Positions 58,471-64,000 of a DNA stretch of 64,000 bases are shown piece by piece. Source of the stretch: Streptomyces flaveus (GTDB lineage: Bacteria > Actinomycetota > Actinomycetes > Streptomycetales > Streptomycetaceae); the NCBI RefSeq assembly GCF_014647675.1, contig NZ_BMPQ01000005.1, positions 422,716 to 486,715 on the forward strand, written 5' to 3'. A program made the translations under genes and the position numbers. The notes beneath the pieces are model-generated. The model ran no database searches, had not been told where the DNA came from, and saw nothing but the letters and a program-made list of their open reading frames with translations. Within the stretch, counting starts at the first letter, position 1. Every line of letters begins with the position of its first letter.

Positions 58471-58540
58471 GGGGGCAGCCTAGGGTGAACGGAGGCCGAA
58501 CGCCTGACGCGTGGGGTGGCAGGGTCCTACCCTGACGGAC

Positions 58541-58930
58541 ATGGCAGCCGACGACCTCAACCCCGACGAGCAGTGGCCGCTGCCGCCCGCCTGGATGTGG
58601 GACTGTGCCGAGTGCGTCCGGCTCTACGAAGCGATGAAGCACGTCCAGGCGGTCATCGCCGGACTGCACGCCACCGAGGGGTACGACGTCGACTGGGACT
58701 TCACGGACAGCGTCGTGGGCACGCAGATCAGCCTCAGCCGGCACCTCGCCGACGCCCACCCGCAGGAGCTTCCCGACTGGGACCCCGCCTGCGCGACCTG
58801 TGCGAGCCACCAGCAGGCCCTCGCCAGAACGGACCGCGCGCCCGACCTGCGCGCCGGAACCGTCATGGTGGCCGAGGAACACCGGGCCCGCCACCTGTTC
58901 GCCCCACCCCGCATGGTCGGCCTGATGTGA
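58541..58930 (+). CDS. Conserved actinobacterial hypothetical protein
   Basis: About 129 residues from ATG 58541; an in-frame upstream start gives only unsupported residues. CAECVRLYEAM and CATCASHQ Cys pairs with conserved His (SRHLADAH) suggest a zinc-binding helical protein. No ribosome binding site is clear, so it may be leaderless. Function unknown. Confidence 0.72.
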   Translation: MAADDLNPDEQWPLPPAWMWDCAECVRLYEAMKHVQAVIAGLHATEGYDVDWDFTDSVVGTQISLSRHLADAHPQELPDWDPACATCASHQQALARTDRAPDLRAGTVMVAEEHRARHLFAPPRMVGLM

Positions 58931-59026
58931 CGGGGCTGCGCAGCGCAGTGAACCGGCCCGTGGGGCGCGCCTGAAGCTTAAGGATGCGCGCCCCACGGGC
59001 CGTGGCTTTCCACCTGCTCGTTCGAA

Positions 59027-61507
59027 CTACTCGCCGGGATGGCCGAGTTCGATGTCGTGGTCGTCGACACCGCGCCCGTTCACGGTCAGCGCCGTGGCCA
59101 CCGGCGGGTAACCCGTCGCGATGACGGTGTACTCCCCGCTGTCCAGATCGGCGAAGGCGTACGCCCCGTCCTCCCCGGTCGTGGCGGAGGCGACCACGTT
59201 GCCCGCCGCGTCGACGAGCGTGACCCGGGCATCGGCGAGGGGCCCGTGCGGCGCCCGTACGGTGCCCCGCAGTCGGACGCCCGCCGTCAGGTCGACCTCG
59301 ACACGGGTGACACCCGTGCCGCCGACCTCGACCGGCAGCGCGGCCGGCCGGTGACCCGCCGCGTTCACCGCGACGGTCACGGTGCCCGGGACCAGCTCGG
59401 CGAAGTCGAACTCACCCTGCTCGCCGGTGTTCCCGGTGGCCAGCACATCACCGCGTACGTCCGTGACGACGACCATGGCGTCCTTGACGGGCGTACCGGT
59501 CTCGGCGTCCCGCACCACACCGCCGAGCCCGCTCGTACCGCTCACGAGGATGTCGTACGACACCGGCTCGTCGTTCACGACGATAGTCGAGGCCTGCGGC
59601 TGGAACCCGTCGGCAGAGGCGATCAGGACGTACGACCCCGCCCCCGGCGCGTCCAGCGCGTAACCACCGTCCGCGCGCGTGACCGAGCGGCCCAACTGCC
59701 GTCCCCCGAGGGAGATCAGCGTGACGGCGGCGCGAGCGACGGGCGTGTCCTCGGCACCGCGTACGTACCCGCGCACAGGAATGCCGCCACCCGCGCCATC
59801 GGATTCCCCGGCGTCGGCTGTCGCGGCAATAGGGCTCGTCTGCTCGGCCGAGGCCTCCTGCTCAACCGGAGCCGGAGCCTCAGGCCCGGCGGCCTGCGTC
59901 AGGGCGCCCCGTGTCCTCAACGGGACCTCCTTGATGAACAGGGCCATGAGGAGGGCGAGCAGTGCCAGAGGTGCGGAGTACAGGAAGACGTCCGCGACTC
60001 CGTGCCCGTACGCGCTCTCCACGACCGTGCGGACCGGCGCGGGCAGCGCGGCGAGGTCAGGGATGCTCCCGTCGCCCGTGCCGGCGTGGCCGAAGGACGC
60101 GGCCCCTGAACCGAGGCCCGCGAGGCCGTCCTTGACGTAGTCGGTGATCCGGTGGGCCAGGACCGCGCCCAGCGCCGAGACGCCCATGGCACCGCCGAGG
60201 GAGCGGAAGAAGGTGACCGTGGAGCTGGCGGCGCCGAGGTCGGTGGGGTCCACCTGGTTCTGCGTGCAGAGCACCAGGTTCTGCATCATCATGCCGACGC
60301 CCAGGCCCAGCAGGGCCATGAAGATCGCGATGTGCCAGTACTCGGTGTCGTACCGCATCGTGCCCAGCAGGCCGAGACCCGCGGTCACCAGCACCCCGCC
60401 GCCGATCAGCCAGCCCTTCCAGCGCCCGGTCCGGGTGATGACCTGGCCGGAGACCGTCGAGGCGACGAACAGACCGCCGATCATCGGGATGGTCATGACG
60501 CCGGACATGGTGGGCGACTTGTCTCGGGCCAGCTGGAAGTACTGGCTGAAGAACACGGTCCCCGAGAACATCGCGACACCGACGAAGAGGGAAGCCAGGG
60601 AGGCCAGCGTGATGGTGCGGTTGCGGAACAGCCGCAGCGGGATGATCGGCTCGCTCGCCTTCGCCTCGACAAGCACGAAGAGCAGCCCGAGCACGACCGA
60701 GCCACCGACCATCGCGTACGACTGCCAGGACAGCCAGTCGTACTTGTCACCGGCGAAGGTCACCCACACCAGCAGCAGGCAGACCGCGGCGCTGATGAGG
60801 AAGGCGCCGGCCCAGTCGACCTTGACCTTCCGCCTGACCACCGGGAGGTGCAGGGTGCGCTGGAGCACGATCAGTGCGATGACGGCGAACGGAACACCGA
60901 CGTAGAAGCACCAGCGCCAGCCCAGCCAGCTGGTGTCGGTGATGACACCGCCGACCAGTGGGCCGCCGACCATCGCGGTGGCGAAGGTGGCGCCGAGGTA
61001 GCCGTTGTACCGGCCGCGCTCCCGAGGGGCGATCATCGCCGCCATGATGATCTGGGCCAGCGAGGACAGCCCGCCCATGCCGATGCCCTGCACCGCGCGG
61101 AACGCGATGAGCGTGCCGGGGTTCTGCGAAAGGCCTGCCGCCGCCGAGCCCAGCACGAAGATGACGAGAGCCACCTGGATCAGCAGCTTCTTGGAGAAGA
61201 GGTCGGCGAGCTTGCCCCACAGAGGGGTGGATGCCGTCATCGTCAGCAGTGACGCGGTCACCACCCAGGTGTAGGCGCTCTGGCCGCCGCCGAGGTCGCC
61301 GATGATCCTGGGCAGGGCGTTGGAGACGATCGTCGACGACAGGATCGCGACGAACATGCCGAGCAGCAGCCCGGTCAGCGCCTCCATGATCTGCCGGTGC
61401 GTCATCGGAGCGCCCGGAGCGCTGTCGGTGGAGCTGCTTCCTGAGTGCTTGGCGCCTGAGTGCTTGGCGTGAGAGCCCCGCACACCAGTCGGTGCGGTCG
61501 TGGCCAT
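59027..61507 (-). CDS. DHA2 MFS exporter with C-terminal carboxypeptidase-regulatory-like repeats
   Basis: 826 residues from ATG 61507 (AAGGAAG upstream; ATG 61534 would overlap the marR stop). Fourteen TM helices fill about 35-545 (SSTIVSNALPRI, motif A GKLADLFSKK, GPLVGG). After a linker, three to four beta-sandwich repeats of about 75 residues follow (about 590-826: PVARAAVTLISLGG, TPVKDAMVVVTDVRG, PLADARVTLVDAAG). These fit carboxypeptidase-regulatory-like folds, which is unusual on a transporter. Cotranscribed with marR. Confidence 0.9.
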   Translation of the reverse strand: MATTAPTGVRGSHAKHSGAKHSGSSSTDSAPGAPMTHRQIMEALTGLLLGMFVAILSSTIVSNALPRIIGDLGGGQSAYTWVVTASLLTMTASTPLWGKLADLFSKKLLIQVALVIFVLGSAAAGLSQNPGTLIAFRAVQGIGMGGLSSLAQIIMAAMIAPRERGRYNGYLGATFATAMVGGPLVGGVITDTSWLGWRWCFYVGVPFAVIALIVLQRTLHLPVVRRKVKVDWAGAFLISAAVCLLLVWVTFAGDKYDWLSWQSYAMVGGSVVLGLLFVLVEAKASEPIIPLRLFRNRTITLASLASLFVGVAMFSGTVFFSQYFQLARDKSPTMSGVMTIPMIGGLFVASTVSGQVITRTGRWKGWLIGGGVLVTAGLGLLGTMRYDTEYWHIAIFMALLGLGVGMMMQNLVLCTQNQVDPTDLGAASSTVTFFRSLGGAMGVSALGAVLAHRITDYVKDGLAGLGSGAASFGHAGTGDGSIPDLAALPAPVRTVVESAYGHGVADVFLYSAPLALLALLMALFIKEVPLRTRGALTQAAGPEAPAPVEQEASAEQTSPIAATADAGESDGAGGGIPVRGYVRGAEDTPVARAAVTLISLGGRQLGRSVTRADGGYALDAPGAGSYVLIASADGFQPQASTIVVNDEPVSYDILVSGTSGLGGVVRDAETGTPVKDAMVVVTDVRGDVLATGNTGEQGEFDFAELVPGTVTVAVNAAGHRPAALPVEVGGTGVTRVEVDLTAGVRLRGTVRAPHGPLADARVTLVDAAGNVVASATTGEDGAYAFADLDSGEYTVIATGYPPVATALTVNGRGVDDHDIELGHPGE

Positions 61508-61530
61508 GGTCTTCCTTTTCTTACGTTCCG

Positions 61531-62022
61531 TCATGTCACGTCTGCTGCGGGCGTGGACGCCGTCGGCCGGCAGTCGTCGAAACTGGCACGCAGCCGTCCG
61601 AGCAGGGAGTTGAGCTGCTCGACCTCGTCGTCGGACCAGTCCCCCAGGTAGTGGGTGAGCGCCCGCGTGTACCGCTCGGCGATCTCGGCGAGCATGTCCC
61701 GCCCCGCGGGCGTGAGCCGCAGGATGCGCGACCGCTTGTCGGCGGGATCGGGGGACCGGTCGATCCACCCGCGTCCCGCGACATGAGCGACGTGCCGACT
61801 GGTCACCGACATATCGATGGCCAGCAGCTCCGCCAGCCGGCTCATCCGCATCTCCCCGTGCCGCTCCACCAACGCGAGCACGGCAGCGGCCCCCGCAGGA
61901 CACTCCTGCGGCAACACCCGCCCGAGCCCCCGCTTCACAGCCCCGATGGCACTGAGCTGCTGGGCCAGCTCCTCGTACTGCTCTTGAGCGGCCATCACAC
62001 TCTCCTTCGTTGCTCTAGGCAA
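61531..62022 (-). CDS. MarR-family transcriptional regulator
   Basis: 163 residues: winged helix about 30-120 (MRMSRLAELLAIDMSVTSRHVAHVAGRGWIDRSPDPADKRSRILRL) with the conserved wing. Directly upstream of the exporter gene and on the same strand; a repeat-poor promoter region (62023-62060) with CAACCATAGAAGTATGTGGTTG (an imperfect palindrome) precedes it, likely its operator. MarR proteins of this arrangement sense phenolic or drug ligands and release the exporter. Confidence 0.9.
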   Translation of the reverse strand: MPRATKESVMAAQEQYEELAQQLSAIGAVKRGLGRVLPQECPAGAAAVLALVERHGEMRMSRLAELLAIDMSVTSRHVAHVAGRGWIDRSPDPADKRSRILRLTPAGRDMLAEIAERYTRALTHYLGDWSDDEVEQLNSLLGRLRASFDDCRPTASTPAADVT

Positions 62023-62176
62023 CCATAGAAGTATGTGGTTGCTACAGGCAAATGAAAGAGGGTGGGACGGCCTTAAAACCTTGGCAAAGGGGAGGGGTGT
62101 CGTGGACGGAGGGTGAGAGCTGGGCTACAAGGCCGATCCACCCACTCACCCGCATCTTCCAGCGCAGCCCAGGCAC

Positions 62177-62246
62177 CCCAGCCCGTCCGGCGATTGAGGA
62201 CGAGGCCGTTCAGGCCGACAGAGGGGGCCGGGGGCGAAGCCCCCGT
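62177..62246. repeat. Streptomyces dispersed GC-rich intergenic repeat
   Basis: CCCAGCCCGTCCGGCGATTG followed by GAGGACGAGG, and a GGGGGC-GAA-GCCCCC hairpin (62231-62245), is a repeat type commonly seen between Streptomyces genes. It may act as a terminator. The rest of 62060-62336 shows no gene. Confidence 0.6.
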
Positions 62247-62336
62247 GACGGCGACACCGAGTCAGGGTGACCAGCACCAGCAGACGGCACCCCCAGCACT
62301 TGGGCAAGCCGGAGGCATTCGCTAGGGTCCAGGGCC

Positions 62337-62531
62337 ATGGCAAACACCCAGGGCCCCCAGGGCAACAACGACCCCGCGGGCAGCACCCAGATGTTCCGCG
62401 CCTTCGTCGACGAGGGCCCGCAGGGCCGCCGCCAGCAGGCAGCCCAGGCAGGTCCTCGTATCGGCGTGATCGTAGGCGTGATCGTGGCCGTCGCGATCGT
62501 GGCCGGCGTGGCCTGGCTCGCGTTCACGTAA
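62337..62531 (+). CDS. Small single-TM protein with Gln/Gly-rich N-terminus
   Basis: 64 residues; a polar, Gln-rich cytoplasmic head (1-40) and one C-terminal transmembrane helix (about 42-62, IGVIVGVIVAVAIVAGVAWL). No signal peptide cleavage site. Conserved-looking but of unknown function; tail-anchored layout. Confidence 0.65.
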   Translation: MANTQGPQGNNDPAGSTQMFRAFVDEGPQGRRQQAAQAGPRIGVIVGVIVAVAIVAGVAWLAFT

Positions 62532-62592
62532 CTCGAGTACGGCGCTGACTCCCGTACGCCGGCAGGTCCCGTAACTCCCGTACGCCGGAGCC

Positions 62593-63369
62593 CTACTCCC
62601 ACCGCACGGACACGTCACGCGTTTCGATGTGCATGCCCAGCGGCACGCGCCACGCGTCCACGCACACCGTCCAGGTCTTCTCCTTCCGCGCACCGGCGCC
62701 GACCGGTGCGGGAAGCTTCTCGGCCGACTTGATCGTCGCCCAGTCGATGCCGAGCGCGTCGATGATGTGCGTCTCGAAGGTCACCGTGCCCGAACGCACA
62801 GCGCTGCCACCGGTGTTGTGGAAGTCGAGGGTGACCTTTTCGCACCAGCGCTTGTCGGTGGGTTCGCGCTCGGGGTCGCTCACTTTCAGCGCCGCGGGCG
62901 CATCGGGCGCCGTACCGTTGCCGTTGCCGCCCTCGCCCGCAGACGACGAAGGCGCCGGACTCTCTTCCGTACGCCCCTCCGCGGGCCCTTCCGTACGACC
63001 GGAGCCGCCCTCGTCCCCGGGCGCGCCCTGCCCCGCGGAGGCGGAAGGGCCAGGCGCCGGTTCCGTGCCCGGCTCCTGAGCTCCACCGGGACCAGTGCCA
63101 TCGGGTGCACCCTCCGAACTCCCGCCTCCCCCGGCGCCCTCGGAGCCCGGCGCCCTGTCCAGCGGCACCATCGACACTTTCCCCGTGGGATCCACCGCCG
63201 CACCGGAGGCTGGAGGCGAACCGCCGGCCGCCCCGACCGCGACGTACCCGTCGTCACCGCTCCCGCCGCCCCCGCATGCGGCGAGCACCCCGCCCAGACA
63301 CACCACGACCGCCGCCGAGGCACCGGCCACGGCGCCCCGGCGGTCACGTATCCAAGTCATCTGACGCAT
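62593..63369 (-). CDS. Putative lipoprotein with Ser/Pro/Gly-rich linker
   Basis: 258 residues (start 63369 or MTWIRDRR at 63360). Signal peptide with lipobox LAAC (C32), a long Gly/Ser/Pro/Glu-rich linker (about 35-165) and a C-terminal beta-rich domain of about 90 residues (WCEKVTLDFHNTGGSAVRSGTVTFETH ...) resembling DUF4352-like extracellular domains. Probably surface-anchored. No regulatory partner visible. Confidence 0.78.
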   Translation of the reverse strand: MRQMTWIRDRRGAVAGASAAVVVCLGGVLAACGGGGSGDDGYVAVGAAGGSPPASGAAVDPTGKVSMVPLDRAPGSEGAGGGGSSEGAPDGTGPGGAQEPGTEPAPGPSASAGQGAPGDEGGSGRTEGPAEGRTEESPAPSSSAGEGGNGNGTAPDAPAALKVSDPEREPTDKRWCEKVTLDFHNTGGSAVRSGTVTFETHIIDALGIDWATIKSAEKLPAPVGAGARKEKTWTVCVDAWRVPLGMHIETRDVSVRWE

Positions 63370-63575
63370 CGCGCCAGTGTGGCTGACGGTACGTCAGATA
63401 GAAAGAGACGGATGGGCATCGAGTGATCCCGCGAGTGAACCTCCGCCCCGCATATCCCGTCTGACAGAACGCCATGCCACTTCCGTCGGGTGACTCCCTT
63501 GCGGTTCAGGCAAGTTGGGGCGCGAGGGTGCGTCCGGCCGGGGTGGTTCGTTCAGCGTTTTGGAGACACCCCCAC

Positions 63576-64000
63576 ATGCGTCTTTCCCCCACTTCCCCCA
63601 TTCCCCCCACTCGCAGAACAGCGGCCCGCCGCATCACCACCGCCGCACTCGCGGCCGGTGCCGCACTCGGGCTCGCCGCCACATCCGTCGGAACGGCCCA
63701 CGCCGCGGATTCCGCGGACCGCGGCCGCCCGGGCACCCGCATCATCGGCGGCACCGAACAGCCCGACGGCAAGCACCCGTTCATGGCGGCGCTGCTGCAG
63801 AAGGGCACCGGCAACCCCCACGACCGGCAGTTCTGCGGCGGCAGCCTGCTGGAGCCCGGCATCGTGATGACGGCCGCGCACTGCGTCGAGGGCACGAAGC
63901 CCAAGGAGATCGAGACCGTCGTCGGCCGGACCGTGCTGTCGAACAAGAACCAGGGCGAGCTGCGGAATGTCGCCGAGATAGTCGTCCACCCCCGCTACGC
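63576..64000 (+). CDS. Secreted trypsin-like serine protease (partial, 3' end outside window)
   Basis: Signal peptide (about 1-43, ending GTAHAADSA), then RIIGGTEQPDGKHPFMAAL and CGGSL ... MTAAHC, the N-terminal Ile-Gly-Gly and His of the S1 chymotrypsin family. The Asp and Ser of the triad lie beyond the window. TTGGAGA precedes the ATG at 63576. Starts of this kind mark the Streptomyces SprT/trypsin-like enzymes, whose activity SSI proteins such as the one at 4681-5130 can limit. Confidence 0.93.
   Translation, partial: MRLSPTSPIPPTRRTAARRITTAALAAGAALGLAATSVGTAHAADSADRGRPGTRIIGGTEQPDGKHPFMAALLQKGTGNPHDRQFCGGSLLEPGIVMTAAHCVEGTKPKEIETVVGRTVLSNKNQGELRNVAEIVVHPRY

Overview
High-GC actinobacterial chromosome, almost certainly Streptomyces: third-codon GC bias throughout, GTG/TTG starts, a Streptomyces subtilisin-inhibitor gene, a WhiJ-type regulator, and GC-rich palindromic repeats of the kind found across Streptomyces genomes. 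Two integrative and conjugative elements of the actinomycete (AICE) type sit one after the other at two tRNA genes. They occupy about 35 kb of the 64 kb window.

Region 1 (1-5.4 kb) is core chromosome: a very long PAS/pseudokinase/receiver protein, a secreted SSI-family protease inhibitor and tRNA-Ser(GCU). Region 2 (5420-25616) is element A, bounded by a 61-bp copy of the tRNA-Ser 3' half at each end. It carries a tyrosine integrase, XRE repressor and Xis-like protein; a primase-polymerase plus ATPase next to an AT-rich inverted-repeat segment (candidate origin); a regulatory cassette of a WhiJ-like XRE protein, a DUF6879 fusion and small zinc-finger-like proteins; and a ten-gene leftward transfer operon ending in a TraB/FtsK translocase and a candidate clt repeat array. 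A sigma70-type promoter whose spacer is a perfect operator palindrome drives that operon.

Region 3 (25843-41023) is element B, at tRNA-Arg(ACG) with 48-bp repeats. It has integrase and Xis, an iteron-rich candidate origin, a DUF3631 ATPase and primase-polymerase, membrane (Spd-like) proteins, TraB with its own clt array, an HExxH metallopeptidase, an RRQRL-type protein, a DUF6284 protein, and a GntR (KorSA-like) repressor with three operator palindromes upstream. Beyond the repressor lie a YdcF-like gene and two cargo genes of unusual composition (an HNH-like and a PIN-like protein) that may form a defence module. The two clt arrays share the same octamer and the two TraB proteins share the same C-terminal recognition segment, so the elements may mobilise each other's DNA.

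Region 4 (41.0-44.2 kb) is a scar zone: a third partial tRNA-Arg attachment copy (42056-42095) lies between two integrase fragments. With it are a lipoprotein gene, an internally deleted GT4 glycosyltransferase and an intact GT32 glycosyltransferase.

Region 5 (44.2-64 kb) returns to ordinary chromosome: GYD, DUF2797, ABM and amidohydrolase genes, a Bro-N regulator, a two-component system transcribed with a GT2/GtrA and a GT39 glycosyltransferase, a DHA2 exporter with a TetR regulator, an F420-type PPOX oxidoreductase, a MarR regulator with a DHA2 exporter that carries a C-terminal carboxypeptidase-regulatory-like extension, a lipoprotein, and the start of a secreted trypsin-like protease cut off by the window end.
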